From Nostoc sp. FACHB-152 (lineage in GTDB: Bacteria > Cyanobacteriota > Cyanobacteriia > Cyanobacteriales > Nostocaceae): a stretch of DNA of 32,117 bases. The stretch spans positions 1 through 32,117 of the forward strand of contig NZ_JACJRV010000078.1 in NCBI RefSeq assembly GCF_014697475.1, read 5' to 3'. Shown here in pieces: positions 1 through 8,819 of this stretch. Below the pieces are notes generated by a model. The model did not search any database. It was not told the origin of the DNA and saw only the letters and a list, made by a program, of their open reading frames with translations. Position numbers and translations under genes: made by a program. Position 1 is the stretch's first letter; the number at the start of each line of letters is the position of its first letter.

Positions 1-85
1 CTGCATCAGTGAAGTCGCTGGAATACGCCATTAGCATTGGATTTTAGATGCTGAGGAGTACCTTAATTCAAAACCTCATAAGATG

Positions 86-589
86 TCAAATGGGTTCTAT
101 AAAACGTGGTATCCCGTCTGGAGATTTAGCAATTTCCTCTTTTTCTAAGAAGCCTAGTAAACAAAGTTGTTCTAATCGGTAGTAAGTCTCTGCTCGACTT
201 CTATTTCTCCACTTATCCTCAAATGCTTCTTGATGAAGTCCCCTATTATCGTTGACGGTGTTTGATTCTATGAAGCTCAGAATATCCTTTTGAGTTGTTG
301 AAAGAAACTTATCTCTTCGTTCAAATAAAGTCATCCTAAATACGTCAGGAATATCTCTTACCCCTTCTAGAGGTAAGTAATATAACAAAGTTGCTAATAA
401 AACAAAAAGAATCCCCAGTACTAGCGAAGCTAGTCGATAATCGGCATAAGGAACAACGCCTTTAACTCCTGGTAAATTTAAGCTAGTGGTTAGTGCTAAA
501 AAAATTAGCAATGTACCCAGTAGAAAAAACAGAAAGCTAAGAGTGTGCCGTTCTATAAAAATCTGTAATGATTCTAAGAGTTTCATCAC
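86..589 (-). CDS. Small two-helix membrane protein with winged-helix-like C-terminus
   Basis: Hypothetical protein of 167 residues; no named family recognised. Two hydrophobic segments (about residues 17-35 and 52-72) predict an N-terminal membrane hairpin. The soluble tail, about residues 90-167, contains a stretch around SRAETYYRLEQL followed by LLGFLEKEE that looks like the recognition helix and wing of a winged-helix fold; this is inference from pattern only. It lies 27 bases downstream of the DUF981 gene on the same strand, so the two probably form one transcript. A role as a membrane-tethered regulator is possible but not shown by the sequence. Confidence 0.7.
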   Translation of the reverse strand: MMKLLESLQIFIERHTLSFLFFLLGTLLIFLALTTSLNLPGVKGVVPYADYRLASLVLGILFVLLATLLYYLPLEGVRDIPDVFRMTLFERRDKFLSTTQKDILSFIESNTVNDNRGLHQEAFEDKWRNRSRAETYYRLEQLCLLGFLEKEEIAKSPDGIPRFIEPI

Positions 590-616
590 AATCCTCTAGA
601 TTATTACCTGCTTAGA

Positions 617-1189
617 TTATCGTATGGGTGCTGGAACCCATTGTTGAAAACTTTCGAGATGACTCCAGTAAGCGAGATATCCAGTAAACGCCCATATTAA
701 AGCGGCTATGATCAGCACACCAGGGCCAATTAACCGCCAAATTCGATGGTTTTTCCAATAAATAGCAGGTGCAGCACAAATACCCCCTAAGCCTGTGAGG
801 ATAAAACCGATTCCTGAAAGTACAGGTGTTCTAGTGATGCTTAAATTTATAATGCGGATACCGACAACAACCGCCACTAGTCCAGCAAAAAAAGCGTAAA
901 TGGCTATTGTCCACAAATCCCAGTCTAAAGCTAAGGCGATCGCTGCTGCTATAAATAAAGTACCGAAGAGGACGGTTGTTTCTCCAAAGGCGATGTTGAA
1001 GCTACCACGCACTGGCCATGTGAAAGTCATATGTAGCCCGGTTGTTAATGCGATCGCACCTGTAATGCCAAACCCCGGAATCCATTGCTTCTGATTTGCA
1101 CTAACTAAGCCTCGATTTACGTAATCAGCCAGGAGAATCAACCCAGCTACCATATTGATCAACATAAGTGTGATGTAGTCAATAAACAC
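617..1189 (-). CDS. DUF981 family membrane protein
   Basis: An integral membrane protein of 190 residues with about six hydrophobic segments, beginning MFIDYITLMLINMVAG. The spacing of helices, the short conserved stretch around TGLHMTFTWP and FGETTVLFG and the length match my recollection of the DUF981 family of predicted membrane proteins, whose function is unknown. It is the first gene of a likely two-gene minus-strand unit with the small membrane protein downstream. It is divergent from glpX, with about 400 bases of non-coding DNA between them. Confidence 0.75.
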   Translation of the reverse strand: MFIDYITLMLINMVAGLILLADYVNRGLVSANQKQWIPGFGITGAIALTTGLHMTFTWPVRGSFNIAFGETTVLFGTLFIAAAIALALDWDLWTIAIYAFFAGLVAVVVGIRIINLSITRTPVLSGIGFILTGLGGICAAPAIYWKNHRIWRLIGPGVLIIAALIWAFTGYLAYWSHLESFQQWVPAPIR

Positions 1190-1591
1190 GTTTAACCTCG
1201 TCTTTATTTTTAGATTTAGATTTAGCTAATTTTTTCGTAAACTTATACGCAGTTTTCTCTACTCTATTTAGTCAGAAACATCCAAAAAAAATGTATTTAT
1301 GTTGCTGACAGGCTAATCCATAAATGATAATTAGATTTAATCATTGTGCCTCAAATTCTTTTGCTGTAATAACTTTAAGCATTCTATTTCCTAAGTTACT
1401 ATTAATTAGGTAGTAGTACAAAATTACTGAAATTTTTAACTTACTGGTATTAATTAACATCAATTAGCAGCAAAACTTAACAGTTAGTTGAGTCAATACT
1501 ATTTTCCATAGGTATCCGCCCTTTGGTAGACTTGAAAACTGAAATAGCCAGATGAAATAACGCAAAGACAAGCAGTTGAGAGGGGGACTCT
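1190..1591. other. Intergenic region upstream of glpX and the DUF981 gene
   Basis: AT-rich gap between two divergent genes, so it should hold both promoters and the glpX leader. A short antisense reading frame overlapping the glpX start is not convincing. I see no RNA gene and no clear NtcA site here. Confidence 0.5.
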
Positions 1592-2629
1592 GTGGAAAAT
1601 ACACTTGGGTTAGAGATTATTGAGGTAGTAGAACAAGCCGCGATCGCATCCGCAAAGTGGATGGGTAAAGGCGAAAAAAACACGGCTGACCAAGTAGCAG
1701 TGGAAGCTATGCGGGAGCGCATGAATAAAATCTATATGCGCGGTCGCATCGTGATTGGGGAAGGGGAACGTGATGACGCTCCCATGCTGTATATCGGTGA
1801 AGAAGTTGGGATCTGTACCCGTGAAGATGCCAATGAATTGTGTAATCCAGATGAATTAGTCGAAATTGACATCGCCGTAGACCCCTGCGAAGGTACAAAC
1901 TTGGTAGCATACGGACAGCCTGGTTCAATGGCTGTATTGGCAATTTCTGAGAAAGGTGGCTTGTTTGCTGCACCTGACTTCTATATGAAGAAACTAGCAG
2001 CACCTCCAGCCGCTAAAGGCAAGGTTGACATTAACAAGTCAGCAACCGAAAACCTCAAAATTCTCTCCGAGTGTCTAGATCGCTCAATTGATGAACTCGT
2101 AGTAGTTGTAATGAAGCGCGAACGCCACAACGATTTGATTAAAGAAATCCGTAACGCTGGTGCGAGAGTCCAACTGATTTCCGATGGTGACGTGGGTGCT
2201 GCTATATCATGTGGTTTTGCAGGTACTAATATCCATGCCTTAATGGGTATTGGTGCTGCACCTGAAGGTGTGATTTCTGCTGCGGCTATGCGGGCGATGG
2301 GTGGACACTTCCAAGGTCAATTGATCTACGATCCAGAAGTAGTGAAAACAGGTCTAATTGGTGAAAGCAAAGAAGCTAACATTGAGCGTTTGCAGTCTAT
2401 GAACATCAATGACCCAGATAAGGTCTACGATGCTCATGAACTTGCATCTGGTGAAAATGTTCTATTTGCTGCTTGCGGTATTACCTCTGGTAACTTAATG
2501 CAAGGTGTCCGGTTCTTCCACGGCGGTGCAAGAACTCAAAGCTTGGTTATTTCTACCCAGTCTAAGACAGCTAGATTTGTCGATACAATCCACATGGTAG
2601 AACAACCTAAGACTCTGCAATTGCACTAG
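1592..2629 (+). CDS. glpX: Class II fructose-1,6-bisphosphatase / sedoheptulose-1,7-bisphosphatase
   Basis: Bifunctional FBPase/SBPase of the Calvin cycle and gluconeogenesis, removing the C1 phosphate of fructose-1,6-bisphosphate or sedoheptulose-1,7-bisphosphate in the cytoplasm. The 345-residue length and sequence fit cyanobacterial GlpX-type enzymes. Metal- and substrate-site motifs are visible: [16 protein letters not shown] at residues 55-70 and DPCEGTNL at 97-104. The GTG start at 1592 is supported by a GAGAGGGGG ribosome-binding site just upstream and by the [17 protein letters not shown] start typical of the family. hemA follows on the same strand after a 109-base gap holding a perfect hairpin, which may separate the two transcripts. 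Confidence 0.96.
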   Translation: MENTLGLEIIEVVEQAAIASAKWMGKGEKNTADQVAVEAMRERMNKIYMRGRIVIGEGERDDAPMLYIGEEVGICTREDANELCNPDELVEIDIAVDPCEGTNLVAYGQPGSMAVLAISEKGGLFAAPDFYMKKLAAPPAAKGKVDINKSATENLKILSECLDRSIDELVVVVMKRERHNDLIKEIRNAGARVQLISDGDVGAAISCGFAGTNIHALMGIGAAPEGVISAAAMRAMGGHFQGQLIYDPEVVKTGLIGESKEANIERLQSMNINDPDKVYDAHELASGENVLFAACGITSGNLMQGVRFFHGGARTQSLVISTQSKTARFVDTIHMVEQPKTLQLH

Positions 2630-2645
2630 TAATTTCGGAACTAGC

Positions 2646-2692
2646 GAGTAGGGAGTAGGGAGTGGGTATTAACTACTCCCTACTCCCTACTC
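2646..2692. repeat. Perfect 18-bp inverted repeat made of GGGAGTA heptamers
   Basis: The arm at 2646-2663 is exactly complementary to 2675-2692, with an 11-base loop. Each arm is built of tandem GTAGGGA-type heptamers, so the hairpin is a repeat element rather than a classical terminator (no T-run follows). It sits between glpX and hemA. A closely similar stretch (2682-2710 reversed) recurs inside the copper ATPase gene at 15538-15565. Confidence 0.9.
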
Positions 2693-2738
2693 TCCACTCC
2701 CCAATTGTTAATAATCCATTACTAATTATTGATAAGAA

Positions 2739-4025
2739 ATGAATATTGCAGTGGTGGGGTTAAGCCATAAAACAGCCCCAGTCGAAATTCGGGAAAAGCT
2801 GAGTATTCCAGAACCACAAACTGAAAGTGCGATCGCTAATTTAACCAGCTATCCCCACATTGACGAAGTAGCAATACTCAGCACTTGCAACCGTTTAGAA
2901 ATTTACATTGTTGCTAGTGAAACTGACCAAGGTATCCGTGAAGTTACTCAGTTTCTCTCAGAACATAGCAAATTACCTGTAGCTTCCCTTAGACAACACC
3001 TGTTTGTGTTGCTGCACGAAGACGCTGTAATGCATATTATGCGCGTATCAGCAGGCTTGGATAGTTTGGTACTAGGAGAAGGCCAAATTCTGGCTCAGGT
3101 GAAGAATACTCACAAACTGGGACAGCAATACAACGGTATAAAAACAATTTTGAATCGATTATTTAAACAAGCAATTACAGCTGGTAAACGGGTACGCACC
3201 GAAACAAGTATTGGGACTGGTGCTGTCTCTATTAGTTCGGCAGCTGTGGAGTTGGCACAAATTAAAGTAGCTAATTTAGCGGCTTGTCGAGTAGCAATTC
3301 TCGGTGCTGGCAAAATGTCGCGGTTGTTGGTACAACATTTAATTTCTAAAGGTGCGGGACAAATTAGTATTGTTAACCGCTCACGCGAGCGCGCTCAGGA
3401 ATTAGCACAGATGTTCTGTGAGCAACCAATTCGCACTCATTTGCTCTCGGAAATGATGACTGTAATTGCCGAAAGCGATTTAGTATTTACCAGCACTTCA
3501 GCAACAGAGCCAATACTTGACCGCGCCAAGTTAGAAGTAGTTTTAGAACCTGGCCGTCCTGTGATGTTGTTTGATATTTCTGTGCCACGTAACGTTCACT
3601 CAGACGTAAACGAACTGGCAAATGTCCAAGCGTTTAATGTCGATGATTTAAAAGCAGTAGTAGCGCAAAACTACGAAAGCCGCCGAAAAATGGCTCAAGA
3701 AGCCGAGAAACTTTTAGAAGAGGAGGTACAAGCTTTTGATGTTTGGTGGCGCAGTTTAGAAACTGTATCTACTATTAGTTGTCTGCGGAATAAAATCGAA
3801 AGCATCCGTGAACAAGAACTTGAAAAAGCTTTGTCACGCCTGGGTTCAGAATTTGGGGATAAACATCAGGAAGTGATTGAAGCTTTAACAAGAGGAATCG
3901 TTAACAAAATTTTACACGATCCGATGGTGCAATTACGAGCGCAGCAGGATGTAGAGGCAAGACGACGTTGTATGCAAACGCTGCAAATGTTGTTTAACCT
4001 AGATGTTGAAGAGCAGTTCAGTTAA
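2739..4025 (+). CDS. hemA: Glutamyl-tRNA reductase
   Basis: Catalyses NADPH-dependent reduction of glutamyl-tRNA to glutamate-1-semialdehyde, the first committed step of tetrapyrrole (heme, chlorophyll, bilin) synthesis by the C5 pathway. The 428-residue protein has the [15 protein letters not shown] start, the [10 protein letters not shown] motif with catalytic Cys50, the [17 protein letters not shown] segment, the [17 protein letters not shown] substrate segment, a Rossmann ILGAGKM motif and [10 protein letters not shown] in the NADPH domain. A C-terminal helical dimerisation region follows. Length is normal for the family and the frame is intact. Confidence 0.97.
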   Translation: MNIAVVGLSHKTAPVEIREKLSIPEPQTESAIANLTSYPHIDEVAILSTCNRLEIYIVASETDQGIREVTQFLSEHSKLPVASLRQHLFVLLHEDAVMHIMRVSAGLDSLVLGEGQILAQVKNTHKLGQQYNGIKTILNRLFKQAITAGKRVRTETSIGTGAVSISSAAVELAQIKVANLAACRVAILGAGKMSRLLVQHLISKGAGQISIVNRSRERAQELAQMFCEQPIRTHLLSEMMTVIAESDLVFTSTSATEPILDRAKLEVVLEPGRPVMLFDISVPRNVHSDVNELANVQAFNVDDLKAVVAQNYESRRKMAQEAEKLLEEEVQAFDVWWRSLETVSTISCLRNKIESIREQELEKALSRLGSEFGDKHQEVIEALTRGIVNKILHDPMVQLRAQQDVEARRRCMQTLQMLFNLDVEEQFS

Positions 4026-4031
4026 TAATTT

Positions 4032-4120
4032 CAGGGTGTAGGGGTATTTGGGTTTAGGGGTTAAAGAAGCATTGCTTGATGAAAAAATCTACACCCTCAT
4101 CCCCTGACACCCTTACACCC
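4032..4120. repeat. Imperfect inverted repeat of GGGTGTA-type units after hemA
   Basis: A purine-rich block (4032-4062, GGGTGTAGGGG and relatives) is followed by its pyrimidine-rich partner (4089-4120, CTACACCC, CCCTTACACCC). Together they can fold into a long imperfect hairpin in the space between the converging hemA and Uma2 genes. It belongs to the same style of heptamer-based filler repeat seen in many gaps of this window. Confidence 0.65.
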
Positions 4121-4151
4121 AGTCTCAATAGGCAATTTTTGTCCTGAAGTA

Positions 4152-4799
4152 CTATCTCTGTGCGATCGCAACTTCAAATTCTTCTAAAGCTTGAAGATTA
4201 CCCACCTGCCAAGCACGTTCTACAAAAGTAGGAATGATTTGCTTAATGGGTATATCTTCAAATAAAGGGCTGGTATCAGAAATTAAATAAATCCCATCAC
4301 TTAGAACATAAATATTCAGTGTGCCGTTATCATATACCCAAAGTTCAGGCACACCAACTGCTCTGTAGGCATCAAGTTTAGTTTTAGAAGTTACATCAGA
4401 TTGAATTGCTAAATCGGGGGGTGGATCGTCTGGTTCTAAGCGACGACGACCAATCATACGCTGATAATTTTGGATGTAAAAGCAAGCGTCAGGTTCAACT
4501 CCGGCTGTCCCTAGCTTTTTGAAGGTGGTAGAACCAAAAGGTTCATACCTTCTGCCTTGATATCTGAGTAGAGTTTTTACAAAATCTGAAATTAACTCTT
4601 TCGGTTTTTCATGCTCAGGTAAAGGAACCATAATTTCTAAAGTACCCTGGCTATAAGCTATTCTTGCACGCCGCTTGTGTCCCAATTCCTCTAAAATCGC
4701 CTCAAATTCTGTCCAACTGACATCTGGTATGGTGACTGCACTACCAGGAGCCAATTGCATCTGGCTAACAGGTTTCGCCACGAGAATAACAGCAGTCAT
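4152..4799 (-). CDS. Uma2 family (DUF820) putative endonuclease, possibly inactive
   Basis: A 215-residue member of the Uma2/DUF820 family, which adopts a PD-(D/E)XK nuclease fold and is greatly expanded in cyanobacteria, often near mobile DNA. Family landmarks: the WTEFEAILEELG N-terminal helix, GVEPDACFYI near residue 115 (the PD acid), PPDLAIQSDVTS with the following K, and GVPELWVYD. In most relatives the second motif reads VVEVDITS; here the acidic residue is Gln (codon CAA, one base from GAA) and the next residue is Ser, so the metal site may be incomplete. No partner gene is adjacent. The biological role of the family is not settled. Confidence 0.85.
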   Translation of the reverse strand: MTAVILVAKPVSQMQLAPGSAVTIPDVSWTEFEAILEELGHKRRARIAYSQGTLEIMVPLPEHEKPKELISDFVKTLLRYQGRRYEPFGSTTFKKLGTAGVEPDACFYIQNYQRMIGRRRLEPDDPPPDLAIQSDVTSKTKLDAYRAVGVPELWVYDNGTLNIYVLSDGIYLISDTSPLFEDIPIKQIIPTFVERAWQVGNLQALEEFEVAIAQR

Positions 4800-4889
4800 A
4801 ATTTCAAGAAGCTAAATATTATATATTACTTTATCAATAAATCCAGTAGGCTGGTTTTGGTTGAGCGATCGCTATTTTTAGTTAAAAAT

Positions 4890-4922
4890 AAACACAGATA
4901 AAATTAATCAATATCTGTGTTT
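4890..4922 (-). terminator. Hairpin, possible terminator of the small HTH gene
   Basis: Arms at 4890-4900 and 4912-4922 pair perfectly over 11 bp (AAACACAGATA / TATCTGTGTTT) with an 11-base loop. Read on the minus strand the hairpin is followed by a T-rich run (ATTTTTAAC), as expected for an intrinsic terminator. It lies about 320 bases downstream of the HTH gene and upstream of the Uma2 gene, so its target is uncertain. Confidence 0.45.
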
Positions 4923-5135
4923 GCTTATATAAAGTTTATTATCAAAAATCTTTTCTGCCTGCACAAATTTGTATCTACTATCTTTGATTGTGATTTCTCA
5001 CGATAGACTAATAAGAAGAGGCTGAAGTATGAATTTTCACGTAATGAAATTCAAGAAACCGATTTGTATAGCGATAGCCAAGACAGTTAAGGCATTAGTA
5101 CACGATAAAACTTGGATAGTAAACGACTTTTAATT

Positions 5136-5163
5136 CTGTAACCTGTAACCTATAACCTGTCTC
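5136..5163. repeat. Tandem heptamer array CTGTAAC
   Basis: Four consecutive 7-base units, CTGTAAC, CTGTAAC, CTATAAC, CTGTCTC, in one register. This is the style of short tandemly repeated repetitive sequence known from heterocystous cyanobacteria. Confidence 0.75.
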
Positions 5164-5240
5164 CTGCTAAAATTGCTGCTTTCTTTACGACTTCAGCATC
5201 GGCAAGATTTTGAATATTTAATCGTTGCGATTTTATTTAC

Positions 5241-5456
5241 TTATAGTAGAGGTCTTGTTCTTACTTGATAGTCCATTAAAGCTCCTTGACTAATTACAGT
5301 CCGCCCATTTCTTGTAGTAGTGGGAATTTGCCCTTTTTGAAGAGCGACATACAGGGTACTCTGGTCTACGCCTAAAAATTTAGCCGCTTCTACAAGTGAA
5401 GTACCCTGTTTAATTGTCCTGTTTCTTCTTTTTCTAACTAATGAATTTTTCAGCAT
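5241..5456 (-). CDS. Small excisionase-like helix-turn-helix protein
   Basis: A 71-residue basic protein with a MerR/excisionase-type winged helix: SLVEAAKFLGVDQSTLYVALQKGQIPTTTRNGRTVISQGALMDY covers a helix-turn-helix (about residues 20-42) followed by the beta-wing and a closing helix. Such proteins bind DNA and act as excisionases, antitoxins or small regulators. No integrase or toxin is adjacent, so the role here is open. No obvious Shine-Dalgarno sequence precedes the ATG; the N-terminal KNSLVRKRRNR stretch is very basic and could contact DNA. Confidence 0.7.
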   Translation of the reverse strand: MLKNSLVRKRRNRTIKQGTSLVEAAKFLGVDQSTLYVALQKGQIPTTTRNGRTVISQGALMDYQVRTRPLL

Positions 5457-5630
5457 AGCGAAATGTAAAGAACAACTTAAGAAATTTCAATTTTTTTCTA
5501 AACAAATCGCAAAATTATCATTGATTCAAAATTTAACCGATGGGAAACTTGCGCTGCGTCTTAGGAGGACAGCACCACTAATTCGATTTCTTTCTAATTA
5601 GATTGGGGTCGAATTAATTATAACAAAATT

Positions 5631-6221
5631 ATGAGAAAAGAACAGTTTCAGACCTTGCTACAGTTTTTTAAAGTGTTAGCAGATGAAAGCCGATTGAAAA
5701 TAGTAGGTATTTTGGCAAATCAGGAGTGTAGCGTAGAAGAATTAGCAGCACTCATGCAACTTAAAGAACCAACAGTATCTCACCATTTGGCGAAGCTTAA
5801 GGAAGTAAACTTGGTGACTATGCGCCCTGATGGGAACAGCCGTTTGTATCAGCTAGATAACAAAGCTTTAGAAGATATTAGTAAGGAAATTTTCACCCCA
5901 CAGAAGATAGCATCTTTAATCGAGCATATAGATACTGAGGCTTGGGAAAGCAAAGTTTTAAATAATTATCTAGAAAGCGACCCTAACAGCCTAGAGGGAG
6001 TTCAGCATCTCAAGGAAATTCCTGCTAATCGCAAAAAGCGGTTGGTAATTTTGAAATGGTTAGCAAGTAAATTTGAGCCAGGAGTTGAATATTCTGAAGA
6101 TATGGTGAACGAAATCATCAGTCGTTATCATCCTGACTACGTTACGTTGCAACGAGAGTTGATGAGTAACAAATTCATCCACCGAGAGGATAGGCTTTAT
6201 TGGCGTAATTCACAGGCTTGA
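5631..6221 (+). CDS. ArsR-type regulator with C-terminal DUF2087 domain
   Basis: A 196-residue cytoplasmic transcription regulator. Residues 5-85 form an ArsR-like winged helix (FFKVLADESRLKIVGILA, then the recognition helix EPTVSHHLAKLKEVNLV and the wing ending SRLYQLD). Residues about 115-193 match DUF2087: EIPANRKKRLVILKWLASKFE, then SEDMVNEIISRYHPDYVTLQREL and a terminal RLYWR. No metal-binding Cys pair of the classical ArsR sensor is seen, so the signal is unknown. It is 40 bases upstream of the HIT gene and probably cotranscribed with it. Confidence 0.88.
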   Translation: MRKEQFQTLLQFFKVLADESRLKIVGILANQECSVEELAALMQLKEPTVSHHLAKLKEVNLVTMRPDGNSRLYQLDNKALEDISKEIFTPQKIASLIEHIDTEAWESKVLNNYLESDPNSLEGVQHLKEIPANRKKRLVILKWLASKFEPGVEYSEDMVNEIISRYHPDYVTLQRELMSNKFIHREDRLYWRNSQA

Positions 6222-6261
6222 TAAAGATATATTCAGTTTTTTAAGCAAAGGGGATGAAGCG

Positions 6262-6738
6262 GTGTTATTAGAAGGATGTTTACCTTGCGATGTACTTAAG
6301 GGAAAGCTAAATGCGCCTGGGGGCATCATTTACCAAGATGACTATTGGATTGTAGAACATTCTCTCAGTCCCGTCTTATTACGAGGCTATTTAATTATCA
6401 AACTCAAAAGACATTGCGAACATTTAGCAGACCTGACACCAGAAGAAGCTATTTCGTTAGGTGCAGTTATGCAAAATACTTGTTTAGCACTCTCGCTCGT
6501 AATTAAACCTGCTAAAATTCATGTTTGTTCTTGGGGTGAACAAGTCAAGCATATTCACTTCCACGTTATTCCCCGCACTGCTAATATGCCTGTGGGCAAT
6601 CTAAAATTGCTAATTTATCTGCGGTTTAAAAAGATATTTAATCAAATAGGTTTAGGTCGCTGGGTAAGCGACCAAGAAGCCGCAGAGGTTGCAGCAAAAA
6701 TCCGCCAAGAAATGGTAACAGATTATTTACCTAAATAA
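6262..6738 (+). CDS. HIT family protein
   Basis: Histidine-triad nucleotide-binding protein of 158 residues; family members hydrolyse or transfer nucleotidyl groups through a histidine in the H-x-H-x-H motif. Here the motif is HIHFHVIPR at about residue 98. The start is GTG at 6262, preceded by AAAGGGG at good spacing; an upstream ATG at 6253 is out of frame and stops quickly. A Cys pair near the N-terminus (GCLPCDVL) resembles the zinc-binding knuckle of some HIT proteins. Its 3' end overlaps the end of the converging natA gene by 16 bases. Confidence 0.85.
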   Translation: MLLEGCLPCDVLKGKLNAPGGIIYQDDYWIVEHSLSPVLLRGYLIIKLKRHCEHLADLTPEEAISLGAVMQNTCLALSLVIKPAKIHVCSWGEQVKHIHFHVIPRTANMPVGNLKLLIYLRFKKIFNQIGLGRWVSDQEAAEVAAKIRQEMVTDYLPK

Positions 6739-7505
6739 GCCTCTAACACTTGGGGATTAGTTTGAATTTCGTTTGGAGTCCCATCAGCTAAATTCTGTCC
6801 TTCAGCAAGTACCCAAACGCGATCGCACAAGGACATAATCACATCCATATTATGTTCAATAATTAAAAACGTCAGACCTTCTTGGCGGTTCCAGGTAACA
6901 ATGCGATCGCATATATCATCAATTAACCTGGGATTCACCCCGGCTGCTGGTTCATCCAACAAAATCAACTTGGGATTAGTCATCAACGCCCTACCCATTT
7001 CCAGCAGCTTGCGTTGTCCACCCGACAAACCCCCCGCATATTCTTGCGCTTTATGCACCAACCCCACAGACTCTAACAAAAACATTGCCCGTTCTTGCAA
7101 TTGCTTTTCTTCTTTAGCGACTACATGGGGTTGGAGTTGCACTTGCCAAAAGCTTTCGCCTGTTTGCTTTTGCGCCGCCAATAGCATATTTTCTAACACC
7201 GACAACCGCGAGAGAGTCCGCGCTACCTGAAAAGTGCGGACTAATCCCTGCTGGGCAATTTGGTATGGTTGCAACTGCTGAATTTGTTCGCCATCAAAAA
7301 TTACGCGTCCCTTATCTGGGCGAATGAAGTTGGAGAGTAAATTAAATAACGTGGTTTTACCAGCACCATTGGGGCCAATCAACCCAGTAATGCTACCTTG
7401 AAGAACTTCAATTTTTGCCTCATTAACTGCTTTAATACCGCCAAAGCTTTTACAAAGTCCTGAGGCTGCTAACAAAGGAAGTGGCGATGATTGGTTATTT
7501 ACCAA
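6723..7505 (-). CDS. natA: ABC transporter ATP-binding protein, NatA/LivG type
   Basis: Energises import of neutral amino acids across the inner membrane (LivG/NatA class). The 260-residue protein has Walker A GPNGAGKT at 44-51, the Q-loop FQ in VRTFQVARTL, signature LSGGQRKLLEMGRAL, Walker B LILLDEP with the LivG-type AAGVNP D-loop, and the switch His in LIIEHNMD. The TTG start overlaps the end of natC by 11 bases and is preceded by a strong AAGGAGG site inside natC, so translation is probably coupled. The symbol rests on my recollection that natA and natC are adjacent in Anabaena sp. PCC 7120 between hemA and pgi; generic LivG is the safe call. Confidence 0.9.
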   Translation of the reverse strand: MVNNQSSPLPLLAASGLCKSFGGIKAVNEAKIEVLQGSITGLIGPNGAGKTTLFNLLSNFIRPDKGRVIFDGEQIQQLQPYQIAQQGLVRTFQVARTLSRLSVLENMLLAAQKQTGESFWQVQLQPHVVAKEEKQLQERAMFLLESVGLVHKAQEYAGGLSGGQRKLLEMGRALMTNPKLILLDEPAAGVNPRLIDDICDRIVTWNRQEGLTFLIIEHNMDVIMSLCDRVWVLAEGQNLADGTPNEIQTNPQVLEAYLGK

Positions 7506-8628
7506 GGGTGAGTTCCTCCTTTTTCCCTAAGATACCTTGAGGTCGCCAAATCATTAGCACCATTAAAATTAAACCAATTACCATAATCCGAAATGCACCC
7601 AGACGTGCTTCATCTAAAGGAATGATTCTGGGTAGAACTTCTCTAGTAATCGCATCGTAAGCAAAGTAAATTACTGCACCTAAAATTGTGCCGATATTAT
7701 TGCCAGAACCGCCTAAAATGACCATAATCCAAGCGTCGAAGGTCAACTGCGGTTGGAAGTTATCAGGATAAATCGCACTCAACTGCCAAGCAAAGAAAGC
7801 ACCTGCAATACCTGCGATCGCACCTCCTAACATTAGGGATTGTAACTTGTACCAAAAGACATTTTTACCCAAAGCTTTCGGTATTTCTTCATCTTCGCGG
7901 ATAGCTTTTAAGACTCGACCCCAAGGCGATCGCACCAAAATTTCTAAACGCCAGAAGACAAACGCCAATACTAACAGCGACAACAACATAAAACCAGCTT
8001 TGGGATTATAGTTATACAACCCAATCACGCCAGAAATATAAATCGCTACTGTTAACAAACCTAAAATAATCCCCACCCCTATCCGCGATGCAAGTTCTTG
8101 CTTACTGCTGGTTTTTTTAGAAGTATCAGCAACCAAAAATCTTTGGGCTGTGCGAATCCATCGCCATAGCGTGAAAAAAGTAATAGCCGCCAACAATGTC
8201 AGCAACCCAATCATTACTAGACGAATCAACAAATTTGGTGCTGTCGAGAACGGTATAGTGTAACTTTGCACCCCAAACGCCCCTGATATCCATGTATCAC
8301 CTACTGGTAAGTCTTGGTTATTCACCACCAAGCGAATTAGTTCGCCTGTCCCAATAGTAACGATCGCCAGATAATCTTCTCGTAGGCGCAGAGTAGCAAA
8401 ACCAATCACCAAGCCCAACAAAGCCGCCACCACCATCCCAATAATGGCTGAGATAACTAAAGGAACGCCTTTTAAACTTAATAATACTGTTGTATAAGCT
8501 CCCAAGGTCATAAAAGCAATATGACCAAAGTTAATTAACCCTGTAAAGCCCCACTGTAAATTCAGCCCCAGACCAAACAGGGCAAAGATTGCTGTCGAAA
8601 TTGCCAAAAAAATTAAATAATCAACCAT
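7495..8628 (-). CDS. natC: Branched-chain/neutral amino-acid ABC transporter permease, NatC/LivM type
   Basis: A 377-residue inner-membrane permease with about nine to ten hydrophobic helices and LivM hallmarks: NLQWGFTGLINFGHIAFMTLGAY near the start, then the cytoplasmic coupling segment SPWGRVLKAIREDEEIPKALG and the GIAGAFFAWQ helix, ending with RPQGILGKKEE. Its ATPase partner natA follows with an 11-base overlap; the substrate-binding protein and the second permease and ATPase are not in the window. The ATG at 8628 has no Shine-Dalgarno sequence: heptamer repeats begin two bases upstream of it. Confidence 0.92.
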   Translation of the reverse strand: MVDYLIFLAISTAIFALFGLGLNLQWGFTGLINFGHIAFMTLGAYTTVLLSLKGVPLVISAIIGMVVAALLGLVIGFATLRLREDYLAIVTIGTGELIRLVVNNQDLPVGDTWISGAFGVQSYTIPFSTAPNLLIRLVMIGLLTLLAAITFFTLWRWIRTAQRFLVADTSKKTSSKQELASRIGVGIILGLLTVAIYISGVIGLYNYNPKAGFMLLSLLVLAFVFWRLEILVRSPWGRVLKAIREDEEIPKALGKNVFWYKLQSLMLGGAIAGIAGAFFAWQLSAIYPDNFQPQLTFDAWIMVILGGSGNNIGTILGAVIYFAYDAITREVLPRIIPLDEARLGAFRIMVIGLILMVLMIWRPQGILGKKEELTLGK

Positions 8629-8630
8629 AT

Positions 8631-8737
8631 CAGTTAACAGTTATCAGTTAACAGTTAACAGTAAACGCTGAACAGTAGATAGGGAAAGGTAAACGCTTTT
8701 CCACTGATTACTGATCACTGTCTACTGATTACTGTCT
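8631..8737. repeat. Heptamer arrays in opposite orientation upstream of natC
   Basis: Seven units in register run from 8631 to 8679: CAGTTAA, CAGTTAT, CAGTTAA, CAGTTAA, CAGTAAA, CGCTGAA, CAGTAGA. A second block at about 8703-8737 has units such as ACTGATT, ACTGATC and ACTGTCT in the complementary sense. The pair could fold into an imperfect hairpin in the natC 5' leader. Confidence 0.85.
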
Positions 8738-8819
8738 CAAGATAGTACATCTTACCGTTCACCATTGCCAATTTTTGGGAATAATAGCCTTGACTTTTGG
8801 AACATAGTTATTGTGATAT

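Larger units (their letters stand above)
4800..5240. other. Intergenic region with a hairpin and a heptamer array
   Basis: About 440 bases without a credible gene. It contains one HIP1 octamer, a perfect 11-bp hairpin (4890-4922) and a short tandem heptamer array (5136-5163). No RNA gene or open frame of note was seen. Confidence 0.6.

Noticed and set aside
900-1094. Plus-strand frame inside the DUF981 gene
   Set aside because: Shadow of a well-supported membrane protein on the other strand.
2630-2738. Hairpin between glpX and hemA considered as an intrinsic terminator
   Set aside because: The stem is strong but no T-run follows, and its arms are tandem heptamers, so a repeat origin explains it better.
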